Origin: Salminus brasiliensis
Lineage: Eukaryota > Chordata > Actinopteri > Characiformes > Bryconidae
NCBI RefSeq assembly: GCF_030463535.1
Contig: NC_132881.1
Location: 11,268,526 to 11,332,525, forward strand
Length of the DNA: 64,000 nucleotides
Reading direction: 5' to 3'
Each line of letters opens with the position of its first letter. The first letter of the stretch is position 1. Shown in pieces: positions 22,801 through 35,258 of the stretch. Both the position numbers and the translations under genes were made by a program. The notes beneath the pieces are model-generated. The model had not been told where the DNA came from. It saw only the letters and a list, made by a program, of their open reading frames with translations, and ran no database searches.

Positions 22801-25800
22801 TCATTCAGTTTCTATACATGTATTGACTTTCTTTTTTTGTCTTACACGTTTTTCGGACCGCATGAACCAAGGGTCTGTGCATCTGCAACTGTGTGTGACT
22901 CGCTACTATCTGTCTGCAAGTGTGTGATAGGTAGGTGATCATTCCGTTTCTATACATGTATTGACTTTCTTTTTTTGTCTTACAGGTTTTTCGGACCACA
23001 AAAACCAAGGGTCTGTGCATCTGCAACTATGTGTGACTCGCTACTCTCTGTCTGCAAGTGTGTAACAGGTAAGTGATCATTCAGTTTCTATACATGTGTT
23101 GACTTTCTTTTTTTTGTCTTAAAGGTTTTTCGGACAGCATGAACCAAGGGTCTGTGCATCTGCAACTAAAAGGTTGGTGATCATTCAGTTTCTATACATG
23201 TATTGACTTTCTATTTTTGTCTTACAGGTTTTTCGGACCTCATGAACCAAGGGTCTGTGCATCTGCAACTGTGTGTGACTCGCTACTATCTGTTTGGAAG
23301 TGTGTAACAGGAAGGTGATCATTCAGTTTCTATACATGTACTGACTTTCATTTTTTGTCTTACAGGTTTTTCGGACCGCATGAACCAAGGGTCTGTGCAT
23401 CTGCAACTAATTGGTAGGTGATCATTCAGTTTCTATACATGTACTGACTTTCATTTTTTGTCTTACAGGTTTTTCGGAACGCATGAACCAAGGGTCTGTG
23501 CATCTGCAACTGTTTGTGATTCGCTACTATCTTTCTGCAAGTGTGTAACAGGTTGGTGATCATTCAGTTTCTATACATGTATTGACTTAATTTTTTTGTC
23601 TTAAAGGTTTTTCGGAACGCATGAACCAAGGGTCTGTGCATCTGCAACTGTGTGTGATTCGCTACAATCTGGGTGCAAGTGTGTAACAGGTAAGTGATCA
23701 TTCAATTTCTATACATGTATTGACTTTCTTTTTTTTTGTCTTACAGGTTTTTCGGACCGCATGAACCAAGGGTCTTTCCATTGCCACTGTGTGTGACTCG
23801 CTATCTGTCTGCAAGTGTGTAACAGGTAGGTGATCATTCAATTTCTATACATGTATTTTCTTTCTTTTTTTGTCTTACAGGTTTTTCGGACCGCATGAAC
23901 CAAGGGTCTTTCCATTGCCACTGTGTTTGTGGCTCGCTATCAATCTGTCTGCAAGTGTGTAACAGGTAGGTGATCATTCAGTTTCTATACATGTATTGAC
24001 TTTCTTTTTTGTCTTACAGGTTTTTCGGACCGCATGAAACAAGGGTCTTTCCATTGCCACTGTGTGTGTGGCTCGCTATCAATCTGTCTGCAAGTGTGTA
24101 ACAGGTAGGTGATCATTCAGTTTCTATACATGTATTGACTTTCTTTTTTTGTCTTACAGGTTTTTCGGTACGCATGAACCAAGGGTCTGTGCATCTGCAA
24201 CTGTGTGTGACTCGCTACTATCTGTCTGCAAGTGTGTAACAGGTAAGTGATCATTCAGTTTCTATACGTGTATTGACTTTCTTTTTTTGTCTTACAGGTT
24301 TTTCGGACCGCATGAACCAAGGGTCTTTCCATTGCCACTGTGTGTTTGGCTCGCTATCAATCTGTCTGCAAGTGTGTAACAGGTAGGTGATCATTTAGTT
24401 TCTATACATGTTTTGACTTTCTTTTTTTTGTGTTACAGGTTTTTCGGACCACATGAACCAAGGCTCTGTGCATCTGCAACTGTGTGTGACTCGCTACTCT
24501 CTGTCTGCAAGTGTGTAACAGGTAGGTGATCATTCTGTTTCTATACATGTATTGACTTTCTTTTTTTTTGTCTTACAGGTTTTTCGGACCGCATGAACCA
24601 AGGGTCTTTCCATTGCCACTGTGAGTGAGTTGCTACTATCTGTCTACAAGTGTGTAACTGGTAAGTGATCATTCAGTTTCCATACGTGTATTGACTTTCT
24701 TTTTTTGTATTACAGGTTTTTCGGACCACATGAACCAATAGTCTGTGCATATGCAACTGTGTGTGACTCGCTACTATCTATCTGCAAGTGTGTTATAGGT
24801 AGGTGATTATTCAGTTTCTATGCATGTATTGACTTTCTTTTTTTTGTTACTTGTTCTTAAGAAGTCCATCAACCTCTTCTTCTCCCTGAAGGTGTATCCT
24901 TCTAAGAAATATATTTTAATCTGCAACTGTGTGTGACTCGCTACTATCTTTCTTCAAGTGTGTAACAGGTAGGTGATCATTCAGTTTCTATACATGTATT
25001 GACTTTCTTTTTTTGTCTTACAGGTTTTTTGGACCGCATGAACCAAGGGTCTGTGCATCTGCATCTTTGTGTGACTCGCTACTATCTGTCTGCAAGTGTG
25101 TAACAGGTAGGTGATCATTCAGTTTTTATACATGTATTGACTTTTTTTTTTTTTCTTACACGTTTTTCGGACCGCATGAACCAAGGGTCTGTGCATCTGC
25201 AACTGTGTGTGACTCGCTACTATCTGTCTGCAAGTGTGTAACAGGTTGGTGATCATTCAGTTTCTATACATGTATTGAATTTCTTTTTTTGTCTTAAAGG
25301 CCTTTCGGACCGCATGAACCAAGGGTCTGTGCATCTGCAACTGTGTGTGACTCGCTACTATCTGTCTGCAAGTGTGTAACAGGTAAGTGATCATTCAGTT
25401 TCTATGCATGTATTGACTTTCTTTTTTTGTCTTAAAGGTCTTTTGGACCACATGAACCAAGGTTCTGTGCATCTGCAACTGTGTGTGAATCGCTACTCTC
25501 TGTCTGCAAGTCTGTAACAGGTTGGTAATCATTCAGTTTCTATGCATGTATTCACTTTCTTTTTTATCTTACAGGTTTTTCAGACCTCATGAATCAAGGG
25601 TCTGTGCATCTGCAACTGTGTGTGTCTCGCTACTATCTGTATGAAAGTGTGTTACAGGAAAGTGATCATTCAGTTTCTATACATGTATTGCCTTTCGTTG
25701 TCTTACAGGCTATCAGGGCCAATGGCTCCCCACTTCCTGATAGTGGCAATGGAAAGACTATTCTTGGCTGTATGCACTGTGTGTGTGGCTCGCTATCAAT

Positions 25801-26537
25801 CATTCTGCAAGTGTGTAACAGGTAGGTGATCATTCAGTTTCTATACATGTATTGACTTTCTTTTTTTGTCTTAAAAGTCTTTCGGACCACATGAATCAAG
25901 GTTCTGTGCATCTGCAACTGTGTGTGACTCGCTACTATCTGTCTGCAAGTGTGTAACAGGTAAGTGATCATTCAGTTTCTATACATGTATTGACTTTTCT
26001 TTTTTTGTCTTACAGGTTTTTCGGACCACATGAACCAAGGCTCTGTGCATCTGCCACTTTGTGTGACTCGCTACTATCTGTCTGCAAGTGTGTAACAGGT
26101 AAGTGATCATAACAAGTAGGTGATCATTCAGTTTCTATACATGTATTGACTTGCTTTTTTTGTCCTACAGGTTTTTTGGACCGTATGAACCAAGGGTCTG
26201 TGCATCTGCAAATGTGTTTGACTCGCTACTAACTGTCTGCAAGTGTGTAACAGGTAAGTGATCATTCAGTTTCTATACATGTATTGACTTTCTTTTTTTG
26301 TCTTAAAGGTCTTTCGGACCACATGAACCAAGGGTCTGTGCATCTGCAACTGTGTGTAACTCGCTACTATCTGTCTGCAAGTGCGTAACAGGTAAGTGAT
26401 CATTCAGTTTCTATACATGTATTGACTTTCTTTTTTTTGTCTTACAGGTTTTTCGGACCGCATGAACCAAGGGTCTTTCCATTGCCACTGTGAGTGAGTT
26501 GCTACTATCTGTCTACAAGTGTGTAACTGGTAAGTGA
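22801..26537 (+). repeat. Higher-order block, copy 1 (3,737 bp)
   Basis: About 27 units, repeated almost without change at 26538. Distinctive markers are the ACTAAAAGGTTGG and ACTAATTGG short exons, the AAGAAGTCCATCAACC unit at 24850 and the GCTATCAGGGCCAATGG unit at 25707. Confidence 0.85.
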
Positions 26538-29500
26538 TCATTCAGTTTCTATACATGTATTGACTTTCTTTTTTTGTCTTACACGTTTTTCGGACCGCAT
26601 GAACCAAGGGTCTGTGCATCTGCAACTGTGTGTGACTCGCTACTATCTGTCTGCAAGTGTGTGATAGGTAGGTGATCATTCCGTTTCTATACATGTATTG
26701 ACTTTCTTTTTTTGTCTTACAGGTTTTTCGGACCACAAAAACCAAGGGTCTGTGCATCTGCAACTATGTGTGACTCGCTACTCTCTGTCTGCAAGTGTGT
26801 AACAGGTAAGTGATCATTCAGTTTCTATACATGTGTTGACTTTCTTTTTTTTGTCTTAAAGGTTTTTCGGACAGCATGAACCAAGGGTCTGTGCATCTGC
26901 AACTAAAAGGTTGGTGATCATTCAGTTTCTATACATGTATTGACTTTCTATTTTTGTCTTACAGGTTTTTCGGACCTCATGAACCAAGGGTCTGTGCATC
27001 TGCAACTGTGTGTGACTCGCTACTATCTGTTTGGAAGTGTGTAACAGGAAGGTGATCATTCAGTTTCTATACATGTACTGACTTTCATTTTTTGTCTTAC
27101 AGGTTTTTCGGACCGCATGAACCAAGGGTCTGTGCATCTGCAACTAATTGGTAGGTGATCATTCAGTTTCTATACATGTACTGACTTTCATTTTTTGTCT
27201 TACAGGTTTTTCGGAACGCATGAACCAAGGGTCTGTGCATCTGCAACTGTTTGTGATTCGCTACTATCTTTCTGCAAGTGTGTAACAGGTTGGTGATCAT
27301 TCAGTTTCTATACATGTATTGACTTAATTTTTTTGTCTTAAAGGTTTTTCGGAACGCATGAACCAAGGGTCTGTGCATCTGCAACTGTGTGTGATTCGCT
27401 ACAATCTGGGTGCAAGTGTGTAACAGGTAAGTGATCATTCAATTTCTATACATGTATTGACTTTCTTTTTTTTTGTCTTACAGGTTTTTCGGACCGCATG
27501 AACCAAGGGTCTTTCCATTGCCACTGTGTGTGACTCGCTATCTGTCTGCAAGTGTGTAACAGGTAGGTGATCATTCAATTTCTATACATGTATTTTCTTT
27601 CTTTTTTTGTCTTACAGGTTTTTCGGACCGCATGAACCAAGGGTCTTTCCATTGCCACTGTGTTTGTGGCTCGCTATCAATCTGTCTGCAAGTGTGTAAC
27701 AGGTAGGTGATCATTCAGTTTCTATACATGTATTGACTTTCTTTTTTGTCTTACAGGTTTTTCGGACCGCATGAAACAAGGGTCTTTCCATTGCCACTGT
27801 GTGTGTGGCTCGCTATCAATCTGTCTGCAAGTGTGTAACAGGTAGGTGATCATTCAGTTTCTATACATGTATTGACTTTCTTTTTTTGTCTTACAGGTTT
27901 TTCGGTACGCATGAACCAAGGGTCTGTGCATCTGCAACTGTGTGTGACTCGCTACTATCTGTCTGCAAGTGTGTAACAGGTAAGTGATCATTCAGTTTCT
28001 ATACGTGTATTGACTTTCTTTTTTTGTCTTACAGGTTTTTCGGACCGCATGAACCAAGGGTCTTTCCATTGCCACTGTGTGTTTGGCTCGCTATCAATCT
28101 GTCTGCAAGTGTGTAACAGGTAGGTGATCATTTAGTTTCTATACATGTTTTGACTTTCTTTTTTTTGTGTTACAGGTTTTTCGGACCACATGAACCAAGG
28201 CTCTGTGCATCTGCAACTGTGTGTGACTCGCTACTCTCTGTCTGCAAGTGTGTAACAGGTAGGTGATCATTCTGTTTCTATACATGTATTGACTTTCTTT
28301 TTTTTTGTCTTACAGGTTTTTCGGACCGCATGAACCAAGGGTCTTTCCATTGCCACTGTGAGTGAGTTGCTACTATCTGTCTACAAGTGTGTAACTGGTA
28401 AGTGATCATTCAGTTTCCATACGTGTATTGACTTTCTTTTTTTGTATTACAGGTTTTTCGGACCACATGAACCAATAGTCTGTGCATATGCAACTGTGTG
28501 TGACTCGCTACTATCTATCTGCAAGTGTGTTATAGGTAGGTGATTATTCAGTTTCTATGCATGTATTGACTTTCTTTTTTTTGTTACTTGTTCTTAAGAA
28601 GTCCATCAACCTCTTCTTCTCCCTGAAGGTGTATCCTTCTAAGAAATATATTTTAATCTGCAACTGTGTGTGACTCGCTACTATCTTTCTTCAAGTGTGT
28701 AACAGGTAGGTGATCATTCAGTTTCTATACATGTATTGACTTTCTTTTTTTGTCTTACAGGTTTTTTGGACCGCATGAACCAAGGGTCTGTGCATCTGCA
28801 TCTTTGTGTGACTCGCTACTATCTGTCTGCAAGTGTGTAACAGGTAGGTGATCATTCAGTTTTTATACATGTATTGACTTTTTTTTTTTTTCTTACACGT
28901 TTTTCGGACCGCATGAACCAAGGGTCTGTGCATCTGCAACTGTGTGTGACTCGCTACTATCTGTCTGCAAGTGTGTAACAGGTTGGTGATCATTCAGTTT
29001 CTATACATGTATTGAATTTCTTTTTTTGTCTTAAAGGCCTTTCGGACCGCATGAACCAAGGGTCTGTGCATCTGCAACTGTGTGTGACTCGCTACTATCT
29101 GTCTGCAAGTGTGTAACAGGTAAGTGATCATTCAGTTTCTATGCATGTATTGACTTTCTTTTTTTGTCTTAAAGGTCTTTTGGACCACATGAACCAAGGT
29201 TCTGTGCATCTGCAACTGTGTGTGAATCGCTACTCTCTGTCTGCAAGTCTGTAACAGGTTGGTAATCATTCAGTTTCTATGCATGTATTCACTTTCTTTT
29301 TTATCTTACAGGTTTTTCAGACCTCATGAATCAAGGGTCTGTGCATCTGCAACTGTGTGTGTCTCGCTACTATCTGTATGAAAGTGTGTTACAGGAAAGT
29401 GATCATTCAGTTTCTATACATGTATTGCCTTTCGTTGTCTTACAGGCTATCAGGGCCAATGGCTCCCCACTTCCTGATAGTGGCAATGGAAAGACTATTC

Positions 29501-30274
29501 TTGGCTGTATGCACTGTGTGTGTGGCTCGCTATCAATCATTCTGCAAGTGTGTAACAGGTAGGTGATCATTCAGTTTCTATACATGTATTGACTTTCTTT
29601 TTTTGTCTTAAAAGTCTTTCGGACCACATGAATCAAGGTTCTGTGCATCTGCAACTGTGTGTGACTCGCTACTATCTGTCTGCAAGTGTGTAACAGGTAA
29701 GTGATCATTCAGTTTCTATACATGTATTGACTTTTCTTTTTTTGTCTTACAGGTTTTTCGGACCACATGAACCAAGGCTCTGTGCATCTGCCACTTTGTG
29801 TGACTCGCTACTATCTGTCTGCAAGTGTGTAACAGGTAAGTGATCATAACAAGTAGGTGATCATTCAGTTTCTATACATGTATTGACTTGCTTTTTTTGT
29901 CCTACAGGTTTTTTGGACCGTATGAACCAAGGGTCTGTGCATCTGCAAATGTGTTTGACTCGCTACTAACTGTCTGCAAGTGTGTAACAGGTAAGTGATC
30001 ATTCAGTTTCTATACATGTATTGACTTTCTTTTTTTGTCTTAAAGGTCTTTCGGACCACATGAACCAAGGGTCTGTGCATCTGCAACTGTGTGTAACTCG
30101 CTACTATCTGTCTGCAAGTGCGTAACAGGTAAGTGATCATTCAGTTTCTATACATGTATTGACTTTCTTTTTTTTGTCTTACAGGTTTTTCGGACCGCAT
30201 GAACCAAGGGTCTTTCCATTGCCACTGTGAGTGAGTTGCTACTATCTGTCTACAAGTGTGTAACTGGTAAGTGA
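26538..30274 (+). repeat. Higher-order block, copy 2 (3,737 bp)
   Basis: Near-identical to 22801-26537 in the same order of variant units. The boundary falls inside the intron-like segment at TCATTCAG, as expected for unequal exchange between units. Confidence 0.85.
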
Positions 30275-32057
30275 TCATTCAGTTTCCATACGTGTATTGA
30301 CTTTCTTTTTTTGTATTACAGGTTTTTCGGACCACATGAACCAATAGTCTGTGCATATGCAACTGTGTGTGACTCGCTACTATCTATCTGCAAGTGTGTT
30401 ATAGGTAGGTGATTATTCAGTTTCTATGCATGTATTGACTTTCTTTTTTGTGTTACTTGTTCTTAAGAAGTCCATCAACCTCTTCTTCTCCCTGAAGGTG
30501 TATCCTTCTAAGAAATATATTTTAATCTGCAACTGTGTGTGACTCGCTACTATCTTTCTTCAAGTGTGTAACAGGTAGGTGATCATTCAGTTTCTATACA
30601 TGTATTGACTTTCTTTTTTTGTCTTACAGGTTTTTTGGACCGCATGAACCAAGGGTCTGTGCATCTGCATCTTTGTGTGACTCGCTACTATCTGTCTGCA
30701 AGTGTGTAACAGGTAGGTGATCATTCAGTTTTTATACATGTATTGACTTTTTTTTTTTTCTTACACGTTTTTCGGACCGCATGAACCAAGGGTCTGTGCA
30801 TCTGCAACTGTGTGTGACTCGCTACTATCTGTCTGCAAGTGTGTAACAGGTTGGTGATCATTCAGTTTCTATACATGTATTGAATTTCTTTTTTTGTCTT
30901 AAAGGCCTTTCGGACCGCATGAACCAAGGGTCTGTGCATCTGCAACTGTGTGTGACTCGCTACTATCTGTCTGCAAGTGTGTAACAGGTAAGTGATCATT
31001 CAGTTTCTATGCATGTATTGACTTTCTTTTTTTGTCTTAAAGGTCTTTTGGACCACATGAACCAAGGTTCTGTGCATCTGCAACTGTGTGTGAATCGCTA
31101 CTCTCTGTCTGCAAGTCTGTAACAGGTTGGTAATCATTCAGTTTCTATGCATGTATTCACTTTCTTTTTTATCTTACAGGTTTTTCAGACCTCATGAATC
31201 AAGGGTCTGTGCATCTGCAACTGTGTGTGTCTCGCTACTATCTGTATGAAAGTGTGTTACAGGAAAGTGGTCATTCAGTTTCTATACATGTATTGCCTTT
31301 CGTTGTCTTACAGGCTATCAGGGCCAATGGCTCCCCACTTCCTGATAGTGGCAATGGAAAGACTATTCTTGGCTGTATGCACTGTGTGTGTGGCTCGCTA
31401 TCAATCATTCTGCAAGTGTGTAACAGGTAGGTGATCATTCAGTTTCTATACATGTATTGACTTTCTTTTTTTGTCTTAAAAGTCTTTCGGACCACATGAA
31501 TCAAGGTTCTGTGCATCTGCAACTGTGTGTGACTCGCTACTATCTGTCTGCAAGTGTGTAACAGGTAAGTGATCATTCAGTTTCTATACATGTATTGACT
31601 TTTCTTTTTTTGTCTTACAGGTTTTTCGGACCACATGAACCAAGGCTCTGTGCATCTGCCACTTTGTGTGACTCGCTACTATCTGTCTGCAAGTGTGTAA
31701 CAGGTAAGTGATCATAACAAGTAGGTGATCATTCAGTTTCTATACATGTATTGACTTGCTTTTTTTGTCCTACAGGTTTTTTGGACCGTATGAACCAAGG
31801 GTCTGTGCATCTGCAAATGTGTTTGACTCGCTACTAACTGTCTGCAAGTGTGTAACAGGTAAGTGATCATTCAGTTTCTATACATGTATTGACTTTCTTT
31901 TTTTGTCTTAAAGGTCTTTCGGACCACATGAACCAAGGGTCTGTGCATCTGCAACTGTGTGTAACTCGCTACTATCTGTCTGCAAGTGCGTAACAGGTAA
32001 GTGATCATTCAGTTTCTATACATGTATTGACTTTCTTTTTTTTGTCTTACAGGTTTT
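30275..32057 (+). repeat. Higher-order block, partial third copy (~1.8 kb)
   Basis: Repeats the second half of the 3.7 kb block (28406 onward) at a spacing of ~1,868 bp with only a few differences, mainly in T-run length. Diverges near 32058, where a different unit follows. Confidence 0.8.
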
Positions 32058-34174
32058 TCAGACCACATGAACCAAGGGTCTGTGCATCTGCAACTGTGTG
32101 TGACTCGCTACTATCTGTCTGCAAGTGTGTAACAGGTAAGTGATCATTCAGTTTCTATACATGTATTGACTTTCTTTTTTTGTCTTACAGGTTTTTCGGA
32201 CCACATGAACCAAGGCTCTGTGCATCTGCAACTGTTTGACTCGCTACTAACTGTCTGCAAGTGTGTAACAGGTAAGTGATCATTCAGTTTCTATACATGT
32301 ATTGACTTTCTTTTTTTTGTCTTACAGGTTTTTCGGACCACATGAACCAAGGCTCTGTGCATCTGCAACTGTGTGTGACTCGCTACTCTCTGTCTGCAAG
32401 TGTGTAACAGGTAGGTGATCATTCAGTTTCTATACATGTATTGACTTTCTTTTTTTGTCTTACAGGTCTTTCGGACCACATGAACCAAGGGTCTGTGCAT
32501 CTGCAACTGTGTGTGACTCGCTACTATCTGTCTGCAAGTGTGTTATAGGTAGGTGATCATTCAGTTTCTATACATGTTTTTACTTTCTTTTTTTGTCTTA
32601 CAGGTTTTTCGGACCACATGAAACAAGGGTCTGTACATCTGCCACTTTGTGTGACTCGCTACTATCTGTCTGCAAGTGTGTAACAGGTAAGTGATCATAA
32701 CAAGTAGGTGATCATTTAGTTTCTATACATGTATTGACTTGCTTTTTTTTGTCTTACAGGTTTTTTGGACCGTATGAACTAAGGGTCTGTGCATCTGCAA
32801 CTGTGTTTGACTCGCTACTAACTGTCTGCAAGTGTGTAACAGGTAAGTGATCATTCAGTTTCTATACATGTATTGACTTTCTTTTTTTTGTCTTACAGGT
32901 TTTTCGGACCACATGAACCAAGGGTCTGTGCATCTGCAACTGTGTGTGACTCGCTACTATCTGTCTGCAAGTGTGTAACAGGTAAGTGATCATTCAGTTT
33001 CTATACATGTATTGACTTTCTTTTTTTGTCTTACAGGTTTTTCGGACCACATGAACCAAGGCTCTGTGCATCTGCAACTGTGTGTGACTCGCTACTCTCT
33101 GTCTGCAAGTGTGTAACAGGTAGGTGATCATTCAGTTTCTATAAATGTATTGACTTTCTGTTTTTTGTCTTACAGGTTTTTTCGGACCGCATGAACCAAG
33201 GGTCTGTGCATCAGCAACTGTGTGTGACTTGCTATTATCTGTTTGCAATTGTGTAACAGGTAGGTGATCATTCAGTTTCTATATATGTTTTGACTTTCTT
33301 TTTGTTTCTTACAGGTTTTTCGGACCGCATGAACCAAGGTTCTGTGCATCTGCAACTGTGTGTGACTCGCTACTATCTGTCTGCAAGTGTGTAACAGGTA
33401 GGTGATCATTCAGTTTCTATACATGTATTGACTTTCTTTTTTTGTCTTACAGGTTTTTCGGACCACATGAACCAAGGGTCGGTGCATCTGCAACTGTGTG
33501 TGACCCGCTACTAACTGTTTGCCACTGTGTGTGTCTCGCTATCAATCTGTCTGCAAGTGTGTAAGAGGTAGGTGATCATTGAGTTTCTATACATGTATTG
33601 ACTTTCTTTTTTTGTCTTAAAAGTGTTTCGGACCACATGAACCAAGGGTCTGTGCATCTGCAACTGTGTGTGACTCGCTACTATCTGTCTGCAAGTGTGT
33701 AACAGGTAAGTGATCATTCAGTTTCTATACATTTATTGATTTGCTTTTTTTGTCTTACAGGTTTTTCGGACCACATGAACCAAGGGTCTGTGCATCTGCA
33801 ACTGTGTGTGACTCGCTACTATATGTCTGCAAGTGTGTAACAGGTAAGTGATCATTCAGTTTCTATACATTTATTGACTTTCTTTTTTTGTCTTACAGGT
33901 TTTTCGGACCGCATGAACCAAGGGCCTGTATATCTGCAACTGTGTGTGACTCGCTACTATCTGTCTGCAAGTGTGTAACAGGTAAGTGATCATTCAGTTT
34001 CTATACATGTATTGACTTTCTTTTTTTTGTCTTACAGGTTTTTCGGACCACAAGAACCAAGGGTCTGTGTATCTGCAACTGTGTGTGACTTGCTACTATC
34101 TGTCTGCAAGTGTGTAACAGGTAGGTGATCATTCAGTTACTATACATGTATTGACTTTCTTTTTTTGTCTTAAA

Positions 34175-34460
34175 GGTTCATGACCCCATGAGCCCCTCCC
34201 TCCCTGACCATGCATCCAGCCACCACAGTCTGTCCATCTGTAGCTGTCTTGCTCGCTGTCTAATGTTCTGCATCTGGGTTAAAGGTAAGTGATATTTCAG
34301 TTTCAAAACCTGTATTGACTTTATTTGTTGTCTTACAGGTTCTGAGGATGTTATTATCCCCTCCCTCTCTGATGTTGGATCTGTCCATCAAGGGTCCATC
34401 CATCCATCTGCATCTGTGTATGGCTCACTGTCTATCTGTCTGCAACTGTCTAACAAGTAG
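34175..34460 (+). repeat. Two old-type units inside the array
   Basis: Two exon blocks (GTTCATGACCCCATGAGCCC from 34175, and GTTCTGAGGATGTTATTA from 34339) differ from the homogenised type but keep donor, branch and acceptor signals. The first recurs at 47560 past the retroviral insert, which ties both array parts together. Confidence 0.75.
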
Positions 34461-35040
34461 GTGATCATTCAGTTTCTATACATGTATTGACTTTCTTTTT
34501 TTTTTCTTACAGGTTTTTCGGACCACATGAACCAAGGCTCTTTGCATCTGCAACTGTGTGTGACTCGCTACTATCTGTCTGCAAGTGTGTAACAGGTAGG
34601 TGATCATTCAGTTTCAATACATGTATTGACTTTCTTTTTTTGTCTTACAGGTTTTTCAGACCACATGAACCAAGGGTCTGTGCATCTGCAACTGTGTGTG
34701 ACTCGCTACTATCTGTTTGCCACTGTGTGTGTGGCTCGCTATCAATCTGTCTGCAAGTGTGTAACAGGTAGGTGATCATTCAGTTTCTATACATGTATTG
34801 ACTTTCTGTTTTTTGTCTTACAGGTTTTTCAGACCGCATGAACCAAGGGTCTGTGCATCAGCAACTGTGTGTGACTTGCTACTATCTGTTTGCAATTGTG
34901 TAACAGGTAGGTGATCATTCAGTTTCTATACATGTTCTGACTTTCTTTTTGTTTCTTACAGGTTTTTCGGACCACATGAACCAAGGGTCTGTGCATCTGC
35001 AACTGTGTGTGACTCACTACTATATTTCTGCAAGTGTGTA

Positions 35041-35258
35041 ACATATAGTAACATATAGTAACACTACAGTCATTATTTATTATCCTCTGTCTGTACTGTG
35101 TTGTCTGTCCGCACTTGTTTGTTTGTGTTGCACTTGTGTCTTGTATGCACTGTCTATGTTGCACCATGGTCCGGGAGGAACGTTGTTTCGTTTCACTGTG
35201 TACTCTGTATGTAGTTGAAATGACAATAAACCCACTTGACTTGACTTGACTTGACTTG
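35041..35258 (+). mobile_element. Non-LTR retrotransposon 3' tail inserted in the array
   Basis: Non-array sequence ending AATGACAATAAACCCACTTG followed by a (TTGAC)n tail. This is the usual form of a 5'-truncated fish LINE or its SINE partner, with a polyadenylation-like AATAAA (35225-35230). The insertion lies at the end of an exon block and removes its donor; the array resumes at TGATCATTCAG. Confidence 0.65.
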
